In this document: positions 48,085 to 56,577 of the stretch, one piece after another
Layout: every line of letters begins with the position of its first letter
Position numbering within the stretch: the first letter of the stretch is position 1
Source of the DNA: Magnetospirillum sp. XM-1
GTDB taxonomy: Bacteria; Pseudomonadota; Alphaproteobacteria; Rhodospirillales; Magnetospirillaceae
Length of the DNA: 64,000 bases
Reading direction: 5' to 3'
NCBI RefSeq assembly: GCF_001511835.1
Contig: NZ_LN997848.1
Location: forward strand, 2,880,001 to 2,944,000
Program-made: the position numbers and the translations under genes
The notes under the pieces: model-generated
The model's input: only the letters and a program-made list of their open reading frames with translations
The model's database searches: none
What the model was told of the DNA's origin: nothing

Positions 48085-49355
48085 CCGCGCCGCTCTCCCG
48101 GCGGGCCTTGCTGGCCGGTGGCGGGGCGGCGCTGCTGGCGTCGCCTGCCTTGGCGAGGGGGGAGGCGGCGGCCTCGGTGGCCATTATCGGCGGCGGATTC
48201 GGCGGAGCGACGGCGGCCCGCGCCCTGCGCCGGACCATGCCGGAGGTGGCGGTCACCCTGGTCGAGCCCGATTCCGTCCATGTCACCTGTCCCGGCTCCA
48301 ACGGGGTGATCGGCGGGCTGGCGCCGCTGTCGCGCCTGGAGCACGGCTATGACCAACTACGTTCGCGGTTCGGCATTCGGGTGGTCCGCGACGCCGTCAC
48401 GGCCATCGAGGCCGACCGGCGGGTGCTGCGTCTGGCGGGCGGCGGGCGGGTGGCCTATGACCGGCTGATCGTCTCGCCCGGCATCGGCTTGCGCTGGAAC
48501 GAGATCGAAGGCTACGGCGAGGCGGCCGCCCAGGCCATGCCCCATGCCTGGAAGGCCGGTCCGCAGACCGCCTTGCTCCGCCGCCGGCTCGAGGCGGTGG
48601 AGGATGGCGGCGTGGTGGTCATCGCCGCCCCGGGCAATCCCTTCCGCTGCCCGCCCGGTCCCTACGAGCGGGCCGGGCTGATCGCCTGGCATCTGTCGCG
48701 GCACCGCAAGGGCTGCAAGGTGCTGATCCTCGATGCCAAGGATTCGTTCTCCAAGCAGGCGCTGTTCCAGGAGGGCTGGAAGGCCCTGTACGGCGACATG
48801 GTCGAATGGGTGTCGGGCGCCGCCAACGGCCGCGTGGTGCGGGTCAACGCCGCCGAGGGCTGGGTGGAGACCGATTTCGACCGCTTCACCCCGGCGCTGG
48901 CCAACGTCATTCCGCCCCAGGAGGCCGGGGCCATCGCCATTGCCGCCGGACTGGCCGATGAAGGCGGCTTCTGTCTTGTGGACCCGGCCACCTTCGAATC
49001 CCGGCGCATACCCGGCATCCACGTGATCGGCGATGCCTGCGTCGCCGGCGAGATGCCCAAATCCGCCTCCTCGGCCAACAACCAGGCCAAGATCGCGGCA
49101 GCGGCGGTGGCCGCCTCGCTGTCCGGGCAAGGCTTTGCCGCGCCCAAGGCCATCAATGTCTGCTACTCGCTGCTGTCTCCCGATTACGCCATCTCGGTGG
49201 CGGGGGTCTACGAGGTGGCGGACGGCAGCCGGGTGGGTGTGGCGGGGGCGGGCGGCGTCAGTCCGCTGGGCGCCGACGCCCATACCCGCAAGGCCGAGGC
49301 GGAGTATGCCGCCGGCTGGTACGCCGGCATTTGCGCCGATGCCTGGGGGGCTTGA
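48081..49355 (+). CDS. fccB: Flavocytochrome c sulfide dehydrogenase flavoprotein subunit
   Basis: 424 residues. A Tat-type signal (LSRRALLAGGGAALLASPALA) leads to an FAD fold with VAIIGGGFGGATAARALR. The sequence VTCPGSNGVIGG holds the Cys expected to bind FAD covalently. PFRCPPGPYERAGL and AINVCYSLLSPDYAISV carry the two redox Cys that form the active disulfide. The enzyme oxidises sulfide to sulfur or polysulfide in the periplasm and passes electrons to FccA. The neighbouring rhodanese supports a sulfur role. Magnetospirilla are known to live at sulfide-oxygen interfaces. Confidence 0.92.
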   Translation: MTAPLSRRALLAGGGAALLASPALARGEAAASVAIIGGGFGGATAARALRRTMPEVAVTLVEPDSVHVTCPGSNGVIGGLAPLSRLEHGYDQLRSRFGIRVVRDAVTAIEADRRVLRLAGGGRVAYDRLIVSPGIGLRWNEIEGYGEAAAQAMPHAWKAGPQTALLRRRLEAVEDGGVVVIAAPGNPFRCPPGPYERAGLIAWHLSRHRKGCKVLILDAKDSFSKQALFQEGWKALYGDMVEWVSGAANGRVVRVNAAEGWVETDFDRFTPALANVIPPQEAGAIAIAAGLADEGGFCLVDPATFESRRIPGIHVIGDACVAGEMPKSASSANNQAKIAAAAVAASLSGQGFAAPKAINVCYSLLSPDYAISVAGVYEVADGSRVGVAGAGGVSPLGADAHTRKAEAEYAAGWYAGICADAWGA

Positions 49356-49422
49356 TACCTTCCGTTAAGGATAAGCTGGATATTCTGTCCATGTAGTCGC
49401 TTCCATTGAAGGAGGATCGACC

Positions 49423-49596
49423 ATGGGCCAGAAGGCTGCGCGCCGCGAGAAACTAGCGGCAATCCGGGACCGGGTCTGGGCGATCATCGCCGCACCCGAA
49501 GCCCACTCCCTGATGTCGCGGGAGCGGGCGCTCGATTCCCTCGGCTATCTGTGGGAGATCGAGAAGGACGGCGGCGCCGCCCTGCTGGTCCTGTGA
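49423..49596 (+). CDS. Small 57-residue hypothetical protein
   Basis: A complete ATG-to-TGA frame of 57 residues with a strong ribosome-binding site (GGAGGATCGACC). It begins MGQKAARREKLAAIRDRVW, is basic at the N-terminus and mostly helical, and ends in GGAALLVL. Codon use is like its neighbours. A perfect terminator follows 9 bp later, which supports it as a true gene. I do not recognise a family. Confidence 0.65.
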   Translation: MGQKAARREKLAAIRDRVWAIIAAPEAHSLMSRERALDSLGYLWEIEKDGGAALLVL

Positions 49597-49604
49597 ATGT
49601 TACC

Positions 49605-49631
49605 GGCCCGCCCCCGACACGGGGGCGGGCC
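49605..49631. terminator. Rho-independent-like hairpin between convergent genes
   Basis: Perfect 11-bp stem GGCCCGCCCCC / GGGGGCGGGCC with loop GACAC, between the 57-residue gene and the minus-strand zinc-finger gene. The following bases (AATTC) give only a weak U-tract. Confidence 0.75.
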
Positions 49632-49648
49632 AATTCACGAGAGCCGGA

Positions 49649-49879
49649 TCAGCGCGGACCGCAGCGCCGGGCCATGCGGGCGCGGGACTCGGCTTCGTCG
49701 GCGCAGTCGCGGCAATGCTTGGCGTAGGGATTGGCGGTAAGGCGCTCGGGCTCGATCTCTTCGTTGCAAGCGCGGCAGATGCCGGTGGACAGCACCGATT
49801 CCGTCCGTCCGAGAACCGCCTGAATGGCGGCGGCGTTCAGCATGTCGGTACGCTCTGCCGCCAGATCGATATCATCCAT
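49649..49879 (-). CDS. DksA/TraR-type zinc-finger small protein
   Basis: 76 residues from ATG 49879. The C4 zinc finger is CRACNEEI with HCRDCADEAE 17 residues later. The helix before it (AAERTDMLNAAAIQAVLGR) matches the coiled-coil end of short TraR/DksA-like proteins, which act in the RNA polymerase secondary channel. The start is uncertain, because the GGGGA lies directly next to the ATG and an in-frame TTG exists at 49906. Relation to the stringent response is by family only. Confidence 0.75.
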   Translation of the reverse strand: MDDIDLAAERTDMLNAAAIQAVLGRTESVLSTGICRACNEEIEPERLTANPYAKHCRDCADEAESRARMARRCGPR

Positions 49880-49959
49880 TCCCCACACTCCATAAGAGTT
49901 GCCCAACCCGCCATATAGTGGCAGGAGGGCAGGGGTGAATCAATATCTATGATGGATGC

Positions 49960-50445
49960 CTATTCGACCGCCTTGGGAATCCAGGTCAGCACGGCGCCGC
50001 CCTCTTCCTGGTAGCACAGGTCGGACAACTTGGCCGCCGAGACGCGCAGCGGCATGGTGCCGTTGATGGACAGCAGACCCTTGCGCACCAGTTTCCAGCC
50101 CACCGAGACGCAGGCCGAGGGCGGCACGTTGTCGGCCACCAGGGCCAGCATGCTGCCGTTGCGCTCGGTGCGGATGGTGCCGCCGAAGACATGGGGAATG
50201 GTTCCGCCGCCGGCGCGGGCGGCCGCCTCCATCTGCTCGGCGAAGGCTTCCGGCGTGGCCGCCGCGCCGCCGCCCTTGAGCCTGGGCTGAAGCAACAGCG
50301 CCCCGGCTCCCAGTGCGGCCGCCAGCACGACGATGCCGGCCAGGGCCAGCGGCCTGGTCCAGATGCCGCCCGACTTTCCCGCCGGCTTGCGCGGGGCGGG
50401 GGGATGGATGAAGGGCTTGGAGTGGGTTGCCGATGTGGTGGCCAT
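49960..50445 (-). CDS. Uncharacterised membrane-anchored protein
   Basis: 161 residues. A Pro/Lys-rich cytoplasmic N-terminus (HPPAPRKPAGKSGG) is followed by one transmembrane helix (about 32-53, LALAGIVVLAAALGAGALLL) and a ~105-residue extracytoplasmic domain with two Cys (PPSACVSVGWK and LSDLCYQEEGG), likely a disulfide. The pattern GWKLVRKGLLSINGTMP is reminiscent of the PilS/type 4 pilin C-terminal domain group, but I cannot confirm it. It is monocistronic and not recognised as a named family. Confidence 0.6.
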   Translation of the reverse strand: MATTSATHSKPFIHPPAPRKPAGKSGGIWTRPLALAGIVVLAAALGAGALLLQPRLKGGGAAATPEAFAEQMEAAARAGGGTIPHVFGGTIRTERNGSMLALVADNVPPSACVSVGWKLVRKGLLSINGTMPLRVSAAKLSDLCYQEEGGAVLTWIPKAVE

Positions 50446-50534
50446 GATGATTCCCCGCTTTCTGCGGCGATAATGAGAATTACATCATGCCAGGGATTGC
50501 TTAAGGCGAGGTTGATATCGGCGCCAAAACGGAC

Positions 50535-50562
50535 GAAGGCCCCAGGTTTCCCTGAGGCCTTC
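50535..50562 (-). terminator. Terminator of tRNA-Val
   Basis: Read on the minus strand: GAAGGCCTCAGG, loop GAAA, CCTGGGGCCTTC, a 12-bp stem with one mismatch, followed by GTCCGTTTT. It begins 2 bp after the encoded CCA end of the tRNA. Confidence 0.8.
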
Positions 50563-50564
50563 GA

Positions 50565-50639
50565 TGGTGGGCGGTACTGGGATTGAACCAGTGACCCCTA
50601 CGATGTCAACGTAGTGCTCTCCCGCTGAGCTAACCGCCC
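50565..50639 (-). tRNA. tRNA-Val (anticodon GAC)
   Basis: The minus strand gives acceptor GGGCGGT pairing with ACCGCCC, a D-arm with TAGCTCAGCGGGAGAGC, an anticodon stem CTACG / CGTAG around loop TTGACAT (anticodon GAC), and a T-arm with GGTTCAATCC. The 3' CCA is encoded (50565-50567). All stems pair well. Confidence 0.95.
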
Positions 50640-50781
50640 TTGTCTTGGTCTGTCCCGTTGGTTGGGTCCGGCCGAGGGACGTTCTTTTAGCGTCGTTTTT
50701 CGGGCATTGCAAGCCCTTCCGGAATGTCTGCACAATGGAAAATGAACGAGGCGGAATCTCGCCGATTTCCTGGAGCGGGGT

Positions 50782-51729
50782 ATGACACGGGCCGGGCGAT
50801 TTGCTAAGAAGGACGGGCAAGCCGTGGATGACATGCCCGCCGAGACCATGCCCATCGAGAAGACCAACGACGACGATGCCGTGCTGAGGGTGTTCCTGCC
50901 TGCCCGGCAAACGGCGCCGCTGGTGTTCGCCTCGCCCCATTCCGGCCGCGACTACCCGGCCGAGTTCGTGGCGCAGTCGCGGCTCGACGCCCGCATGCTG
51001 CGCCGGTCCGAGGACAGTTTCGTCGACGAGCTTTACGCCGGCGTGGTGGATCTGGGCGCGCCGCTGATCACCGCCCTGTTTCCCCGGGCCTATTGCGATC
51101 CCAACCGCGAGCCTTACGAGTTGGACCCGGCCATGTTCTCGGGCGCTTTGCCCGAGCACGCCAATACCCGCTCTCCCCGTGTCCTGGCCGGGCTGGGGAC
51201 CATCGCCCGGGTGGTGGCCAGCGGCGCCGAGATCTATGCCGGACGCCTGCCGGTGGCCGAGGCCGAAAACCGCATCGCCCGCTGCTACCATCCCTATCAT
51301 CGCCGGCTGCGGGGATTGGTGGACGCCACCCGCGCCGCCTTCGGCTGGTCGCTTCTGGTGGATTGCCATTCCATGCCCTCGGTGGGCGGGCCCATGGACC
51401 GCGATTCGGGGCTTAGCCGGGTGGACGTGGTGCTGGGCGATTGCTTCGCCGCCGCCTGTTCGCCGCTGTTCACCCAGGTGGCCGAGGATTCCTTCAGCCA
51501 ACTGGGCTACCGTGTGGTGCGCAACGCGCCCTATGCCGGCGGCTTCACCACGCGGCATTACGGCCAGCCACGCCAGGGCAGCCACGCGCTGCAGATCGAG
51601 ATCAACCGGGGGCTTTACATGGACGAGGGGCGGCATTGCCACGGGCCTGATTTCGAGGCGGTGAAGGAAGACCTTCAGAAGGTGGCCGCGGCCCTGGCGG
51701 CGGCGGCCCGGGAGTTCGGCCGCGCATGA
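50782..51729 (+). CDS. N-formylglutamate amidohydrolase family protein
   Basis: 315 residues of the FGase fold. Family motifs are VFASPHSGRDYP, SEDSFVDELYAG, CDPNREPYELDPAMFSG, LVDCHSMPS and LQIEINRGLYMDEG. The His and Glu residues in these are expected zinc or catalytic ligands. The known enzyme releases formate and glutamate from N-formylglutamate in histidine degradation, but no hut gene is nearby, and many members act on other substrates. The ATG follows GGAGCGGGGT. The stop overlaps the next GNAT gene (ATGA), suggesting they work or are expressed together. Confidence 0.85.
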   Translation: MTRAGRFAKKDGQAVDDMPAETMPIEKTNDDDAVLRVFLPARQTAPLVFASPHSGRDYPAEFVAQSRLDARMLRRSEDSFVDELYAGVVDLGAPLITALFPRAYCDPNREPYELDPAMFSGALPEHANTRSPRVLAGLGTIARVVASGAEIYAGRLPVAEAENRIARCYHPYHRRLRGLVDATRAAFGWSLLVDCHSMPSVGGPMDRDSGLSRVDVVLGDCFAAACSPLFTQVAEDSFSQLGYRVVRNAPYAGGFTTRHYGQPRQGSHALQIEINRGLYMDEGRHCHGPDFEAVKEDLQKVAAALAAAAREFGRA

Positions 51730-52319
51730 GGGGGCTCAATACGCCGCTTTCCGTCGAGATCCGCGACGCCACCGACGACGACATGGCGGCGGTGCAGTCG
51801 ATCTATGCTTTTTACGTATCGCGCACCGCCGCCTCGTTCGAGGAGGAGGTGCCGTCCGTCGAGGAGATGAAGGCGCGCCGTGCCGCCGTGGTGGCGCGCG
51901 GCCTGCCGTTCCTGGTGGCGGTGGAGGAGGGCGAGGTCCTGGGCTACACCTATGCCGGGCCGTTCCGCCAGCGCTCGGCCTATCGCTATACGGTGGAGGA
52001 TTCCATCTATGTGGCGCCCTTCGTGGTGCGCCGGGGCATCGGCCGGGTGCTGCTGGGCGCCCTGATCGAGCGCTGCATGGCGCTCGGCTATCGTCAGATG
52101 ATCGCGGTGATCGGCGATTCCGCCAACCAGGGCTCCATCGCCGTCCACCGGGCGCTGGGCTTCGGCCAGGAGGGCGTGCTGCGCGGCGTGGGGCTGAAGT
52201 TCGGCCGCTGGGTGGACGTGGTGATCATGCACCGGACGCTGGGCGGCGACGACCGGCCGCTGCCCGACGGTGCCAAGGCGCCGCCGCTGCTGTCCGCCTC
52301 GGATCCCGAGCTTCCCTAG
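51726..52319 (+). CDS. GNAT acetyltransferase, phosphinothricin/methionine-sulfone type
   Basis: 197 residues, one GNAT domain. Conserved stretches are IYAFYVSRTAASFEEEVPS, the acetyl-CoA loop VAPFVVRRGIGRVLLGAL, MIAVIGDSANQGSIAVHRALGF and GRWVDVVIMHRTLG. They match the Pat/YncA/MnaT group that acetylates phosphinothricin, methionine sulfone or related amino-acid analogues. The start overlaps the amidohydrolase stop. Its stop also overlaps the convergent kinase gene by 4 bp. The physiological substrate is unknown. Confidence 0.88.
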   Translation: MRGLNTPLSVEIRDATDDDMAAVQSIYAFYVSRTAASFEEEVPSVEEMKARRAAVVARGLPFLVAVEEGEVLGYTYAGPFRQRSAYRYTVEDSIYVAPFVVRRGIGRVLLGALIERCMALGYRQMIAVIGDSANQGSIAVHRALGFGQEGVLRGVGLKFGRWVDVVIMHRTLGGDDRPLPDGAKAPPLLSASDPELP

Positions 52320-53836
52320 CCTTCCGCCACCAAAGGCAGTTGCACGGTGAAGACCGTGCCGTCGGCCGGACAACTTTCGACGGTAATGGCCCCGCCATGC
52401 ATGTCGACGATGCGCTTGACCAGATACAGGCCGAGCCCCACGCCGCAGACCCGGTCGGTCCTGACGGAGCGGTAGTACTTCTCGAAGATCTTGTCGCGCT
52501 CGCTGGCCGGTATTCCCGGCCCCCAATCGCGGACGGCGACCTCTGCTCCTTGCGGCTGGCGGCGCGCCGTCACGGTGACGGGGCTGCCGGCGGGGGAGTA
52601 TTTCATGGCGTTGTCGACGATGTTGGCCACGGCGATGGCGATCAGGTTGCTGTCGCCCGAGACGAACAGCTCGCTTTCCGCCAAGACGTTGATCGGCCGC
52701 AAGCCGGTCGAGAACATGCCGGACGAGCAGGCCTCATGCACCAGTTCGCCCAGGTCGAAGCGTCTGACCTCCGGCGGGCTGGTCGTGGAGTCGAGGCGCT
52801 CCTCGTTGAGATATTCGTCGATCAGGCCGACCATGCGGGCGACGGCGCGGTTGATCTTGGCCACTTCCTCCGCCAGTTCGCCGTTGCCTTGCCCGTAGAT
52901 GGCGATGATCTGGGCCGCTCCGCCGATGGCGGACAGCGGCCCGCGGAATTCGTGGGAGACCATGGACAGGAAGTTCCGCTGCTCGCCCATGGAGCGCAGG
53001 ACCGCGGCAGTGGCTTCCTCGGCGTTTTCCTTGCTTCTTTCCAGTTCGGCGGTCTTTTCTTTGACCCGTGCATCCAGATCGGCGTTGGCGGAGTGGAGCG
53101 CCGCCTTGGCGGTCCGCATGCTGCCGACGGCCTCGTTCAGGCGGGTTGCCATCCGGGTGAAGCTCTCCTTGAGGGCCTCCAGCTCGTCGCCGGCCGCGTC
53201 CGGAACGGAGGGCTGTCCGGAATCGTCGAGAACGGCCTCGATTTCGCGCTTGAGCGGGGCCAGGCGGCTGGTCACCAGCACATGGATCAGCCAGCCCATG
53301 AACCCGGCCACCAGGAAGGTCTTGATCGCGTTGCCGAACAAAATCCCGGCGGTCATGGTGAAGACCGCCACGTAGACGGCGTCGATGCCGGCGGTGATCT
53401 CCAGGGTGCCGAGGGCCTGCGGGCCTGTGCGGCCGTGACGTTCGAGGAGGTAGGTGCGTTGCATGAAGCGGGTGGATTGTTGTCGCCCGCTCGTCCAGCG
53501 CCCGCCCTCGGGCGTCAAGATGGTTGCTTCCTCGAAATGCGGCATGCTGGTCAGGGCTCGCAGGGCCAGGGCGATCTGGGCGTCGTTGAAGGTCCACACG
53601 CTCTCGGCGATGGATGGCAGCAGGACGTGGACGCCGTCCAGCTCCTGCTTGACCGCCGACTGCCGGTCACTGAACTCGTTGCTTAGTTGCACGATGCTGA
53701 TGATCAGGGTGATCAACGAGCTGAAGACGATGGTGTGCAAGATGATGCGCTGCCCCAGGGGCCGGTCGGGTTTCGGCTTGATGGTGATCAGGGGCGGGAT
53801 CTTCAAGCGCGGTTCTCGACAGAAAGGGTGTCGCAC
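52316..53836 (-). CDS. Membrane sensor histidine kinase
   Basis: About 506 residues, probable GTG start at 53836 with no clear ribosome-binding site. TM1 is at about 31-50, a ~110-residue periplasmic sensor (SVWTFNDAQIALALRALTSMPHFEEA in part) follows and TM2 is at about 158-188. Then come a HAMP-like/coiled-coil linker (to about 275), HisKA with His295 (SMVSHEFRGPLSAIG), and HATPase with DNAMKYSPAGSP, DWGPGIPASERDKIFEKYY and GVGLGLYLVKRI. No response regulator is adjacent. The signal is unknown. This is the last gene before the composition change at about 53,940. Confidence 0.88.
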   Translation of the reverse strand: MRHPFCREPRLKIPPLITIKPKPDRPLGQRIILHTIVFSSLITLIISIVQLSNEFSDRQSAVKQELDGVHVLLPSIAESVWTFNDAQIALALRALTSMPHFEEATILTPEGGRWTSGRQQSTRFMQRTYLLERHGRTGPQALGTLEITAGIDAVYVAVFTMTAGILFGNAIKTFLVAGFMGWLIHVLVTSRLAPLKREIEAVLDDSGQPSVPDAAGDELEALKESFTRMATRLNEAVGSMRTAKAALHSANADLDARVKEKTAELERSKENAEEATAAVLRSMGEQRNFLSMVSHEFRGPLSAIGGAAQIIAIYGQGNGELAEEVAKINRAVARMVGLIDEYLNEERLDSTTSPPEVRRFDLGELVHEACSSGMFSTGLRPINVLAESELFVSGDSNLIAIAVANIVDNAMKYSPAGSPVTVTARRQPQGAEVAVRDWGPGIPASERDKIFEKYYRSVRTDRVCGVGLGLYLVKRIVDMHGGAITVESCPADGTVFTVQLPLVAEG

Positions 53837-53891
53837 TCAAAGATATATATCAGAAGGAGTGGTGGTCTGCCCACCCGTCATAACCGAAAAA

Positions 53892-53917
53892 AAGCCGCTG
53901 GGTTGCCCCAGCGGCTT
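53892..53917. terminator. Hairpin at the island edge
   Basis: Perfect 11-bp stem AAGCCGCTGGG / CCCAGCGGCTT with loop TTGC and A-rich bases before it. It lies upstream of both the kinase (minus) and the integrase (plus), so it does not end either gene. It may terminate a transcript lost when the island inserted, or be part of an attachment region. Confidence 0.6.
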
Positions 53918-53980
53918 GAGTTTAGGGAGGAAAGCTGCGGCTAAACCAACCCATTGAATTCCTTGATATACGCCAATTAT

Positions 53981-54016
53981 TGGGGGATAGTGTGGGGGGA
54001 AACGTGGGGGAAAGTG
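53981..54016 (+). repeat. Three tandem 12-bp repeats at the integrase start
   Basis: TGGGGGATAGTG, TGGGGGGAAACG and TGGGGGAAAGTG follow each other without gaps, sharing TGGGGG and a purine-rich tail. They span the integrase start codon. A regular ~12-bp repeat at this place fits recombinase arm-type or operator sites, or a slippage-prone start region. Confidence 0.65.
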
Positions 54017-55623
54017 CTGTGGCCTCTGGAATCCGCCAAGGAAAAATACCTTATCTGGTCAAAATTCGAGGCGTATATCATTACGAGAGAGATTTTGACC
54101 AAAAGATACGCGGGCTGGTGGAGTTTGAGGGGAGGCTCCTCGGTCGACGGGTTCGAAAGTCATTTAGTACCAGCGAACAATCTCGTGCATTGCTCGGTTA
54201 TACGGGCATTCATCTAACCATCGAAAAGGCCATTGAGGAGGCATGGAAAAGAACCAAGCCACCAAGGCGTCGAGTTTCCGAGATGGGGGTTGACGACATC
54301 TTGGGTGGGCTTTCGATACAATTTAAAACCGTTAAAATTGGCGGCACGGTTGATGACTTGATCGCTAATTTCGAAGCAACCCAATACGTTGAACTTTCTC
54401 CTCAGCTACGTAATAAGTTCCACGATCTTGCCATTGCTGCGGCCCGTTCGGCGGTGCGGGAGATGATGGTTAGTTTAAACTTTAATCCCGCCATCATTGC
54501 GGCTGGCAATTTTATTGATTCAAACCCCGATAGGGCTGCCCCACTTGCCAAAATCGTCTCTCTTAAAGACGCAATTGAAAAATTTAAAAGCAATCCTGAG
54601 CGGCAAGAATTGGCAACGTCGAATATCACAAATTATAGCACAATATGCGACGTTATTTTGGAGACTCTCGGGGGCAATACAAATGTCGCCTACATCAACC
54701 GCGATGATATCATTAGAGTCCGTGAGATAATCCGTTATTTGCCAGCAAATGCAAAAGAGAATCCAGCATTTTTTGGGATGACATATGAAGATATTTCAAA
54801 AATTATTAGGAGGGAGGTTGATGAGATAAGGTCCGAATCTGAGAAAGATGAAATCGGTGAGGATGACTTGCTTGATGCTATTCAGGGCCTTGGTGTTTTG
54901 AAAATTTCAACAATAAACAAATATCTAACAAACATGGGGACGGTTTTTGAGTTTTTTAGGGTGAATGGTTGGGTTCCGTTGAATCCTGCTGAAAGAATTA
55001 AGTTGAATGACAGTGGGTATCAATCAATCCGGGAGGCTTTTCCAGACGAAATGTTGGTCAAGCTATTTAACTGTAAATATAACTTTGATGGGATTGGCTG
55101 GTTGCCGTATCTCGCATTGTATCATGGGATGCGTGGAAACGAACTGGCACAACTTGATGTAACTGATGTTGTTCAAGAGGATGGGGTGTGGTGCTTCAAT
55201 GTGTCTCCAAGCATTCGGGTGTCGCATCTTATAGCCTTGTCAAAGACTGTGAAAAATAAGAAGCCGCGATTTGTCCCGATACACTCTCGGGCAATTGAGC
55301 GTGGGTTTCTTGATTACGTGGAGTCCAGAAGGGCAGGGGGGAAGTCGAAGATATTTGATGCGACAAAAATTAAGAGCGGAAACTATCTAACATCTCTGGC
55401 AAGTCAGATTGATGAAATCTTGGCCCCGGTCAAATCGCCACAGCATACATTGCATTCATTTCGGCATAATTTCGCCCAGCGGGCTGAACAAGTCATGGAA
55501 GACTCAATGTTAAAGACCTTGGGAGGTTGGTCTATGTCTAAGTCGGCGGATGAACGCTATAAGAAGGGGATACCCGTAAGCCATTTAAAGCAAGAGATCG
55601 AAAAAATAGTTTTTCCCGTGTAA
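53992..55623 (+). CDS. Tyrosine recombinase/phage-type integrase
   Basis: About 543 residues from GTG 53992 (TTG 53980 is an alternative). The N-terminus (IPYLVKIRGVYHYERDFDQ) resembles the arm/DUF6538 start of alphaproteobacterial integrases. A long helical middle leads to a SAM-like core-binding region (ISTINKYLTNMGTVFEFFRVNGW). The catalytic domain has Arg in YHGMRGNELAQLD, HxxR in HSFRHNFAQR, and the Tyr nucleophile in SADERYKKG near the C-terminus. A G+C content well below the chromosome and less biased codons indicate transfer. It should integrate or excise the island it borders. Confidence 0.9.
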   Translation: MGGNVGESAVASGIRQGKIPYLVKIRGVYHYERDFDQKIRGLVEFEGRLLGRRVRKSFSTSEQSRALLGYTGIHLTIEKAIEEAWKRTKPPRRRVSEMGVDDILGGLSIQFKTVKIGGTVDDLIANFEATQYVELSPQLRNKFHDLAIAAARSAVREMMVSLNFNPAIIAAGNFIDSNPDRAAPLAKIVSLKDAIEKFKSNPERQELATSNITNYSTICDVILETLGGNTNVAYINRDDIIRVREIIRYLPANAKENPAFFGMTYEDISKIIRREVDEIRSESEKDEIGEDDLLDAIQGLGVLKISTINKYLTNMGTVFEFFRVNGWVPLNPAERIKLNDSGYQSIREAFPDEMLVKLFNCKYNFDGIGWLPYLALYHGMRGNELAQLDVTDVVQEDGVWCFNVSPSIRVSHLIALSKTVKNKKPRFVPIHSRAIERGFLDYVESRRAGGKSKIFDATKIKSGNYLTSLASQIDEILAPVKSPQHTLHSFRHNFAQRAEQVMEDSMLKTLGGWSMSKSADERYKKGIPVSHLKQEIEKIVFPV

Positions 55624-55636
55624 TAATCTAACCATA

Positions 55637-56143
55637 CTAATTGGCACCACCCAAAGCCTTCGCCATCGACAGAACCTGATCCCGGACCTTGGGGTCACTG
55701 ATGCTGAAATAGGCCCGTACCAATTCGAGGGTTTCCCGCTTTGTCATGGGATTGTCGTCAGCGACATCGATTGCCTTGGTGACATTGCCCCGGATCACCT
55801 CGACCGGCGATGCTGCCTGGGCAATATCAGAGATTTCCTCAAAAAAGTAGCCAACCCGGACATCCAGAACACGGGACAGATCGAACAGCCTCGAAGCCCC
55901 CACCCGATTGGCTCCACGCTCGTATTTTTGGACCTGCTGGAAGGTCAGCCCCAGGCATTCACCCAACTTCTCCTGGCTCATGCCCAGAAGGGTCCGACGA
56001 AGCCGTATGCGGGCACCAACATGAACATCAATGGGATTGGCACTGCCGTCGTCCAATCGGCCACGGGTGGACCGGCCAGCCTTCTTGGCGACCTTGGCAG
56101 GCTTGGGTGCGGTTGCGGGCTTGGCACTCTTACGTGGCGGCAT
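55637..56143 (-). CDS. XRE-family helix-turn-helix regulator
   Basis: 168 residues starting [17 protein letters not shown] behind AAGGGATCACC. A basic Lys/Pro/Ala-rich tail (about 1-35) precedes the Cro/CI-type HTH (about 40-105): [33 protein letters not shown] (in part). A C-terminal helical domain ([16 protein letters not shown]) follows. This layout is common in alphaproteobacterial regulators. It is convergent with the integrase, 13 bp away, and followed upstream by mucR-like and HU-like genes, all minus. It may control the island, which is inference. Confidence 0.88.
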   Translation of the reverse strand: MPPRKSAKPATAPKPAKVAKKAGRSTRGRLDDGSANPIDVHVGARIRLRRTLLGMSQEKLGECLGLTFQQVQKYERGANRVGASRLFDLSRVLDVRVGYFFEEISDIAQAASPVEVIRGNVTKAIDVADDNPMTKRETLELVRAYFSISDPKVRDQVLSMAKALGGAN

Positions 56144-56163
56144 GGTGATCCCTTCCCCGTTCA

Positions 56164-56577
56164 TCAGGTGGCTGATTTTGGCTTCCGGTTCGTCCGGGAA
56201 TAGCCCAGCCCAACAGCCTTCGCAAACTCTGATCTGCGTGCGGCGTATTCGGGAGCGACGAGGGGATAATCCTTGGGCAAAGCCCACTTGGTCCGGTACT
56301 CGTCGGCGGTCAGCCCGTGCCCAGTCGTGAGGTGTCGCTTGAGCATCTTCTGCCGATCACCGCATTCCAAACAGACAATGTAATCTGGGGTCACCGACCG
56401 CCTCACCGAAACGGCAGGTTGCTGCCGTTCAGCCGGTGCTGAAGCAGGGTTGTCCGTAGCGGCTAAAGTCGAATAAACGGACTTGATCAGGTTCGGAATT
56501 TCTGTGACCGCCAAGGTGTTGCTGCCCAAGTAGGCGGCAACAATCTTGGTGGTCAGAGCCTTGATGTCATCGGCCAT
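56164..56577 (-). CDS. MucR/Ros-type zinc-finger regulator
   Basis: 137 residues from ATG 56577 ([20 protein letters not shown]). The Ros zinc finger is [19 protein letters not shown], with the basic DNA-binding surface [22 protein letters not shown] that is near-invariant in the family. MucR proteins are H-NS-like regulators that bind A+T-rich DNA and often silence acquired genes. Its start overlaps the HU gene stop by 11 bp. Confidence 0.92.
   Translation of the reverse strand: MADDIKALTTKIVAAYLGSNTLAVTEIPNLIKSVYSTLAATDNPASAPAERQQPAVSVRRSVTPDYIVCLECGDRQKMLKRHLTTGHGLTADEYRTKWALPKDYPLVAPEYAARRSEFAKAVGLGYSRTNRKPKSAT

Noticed and set aside
50565..50639. tRNA-Val as the integration site of the island
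   Set aside because: It lies 3.3 kb from the integrase with intact core genes between, and no repeat of its 3' end is seen at the island edge.
53892..53917. attL core site at the hairpin
   Set aside because: The hairpin is suggestive, but with the right end missing no direct repeat can be shown, so no attachment site is called.
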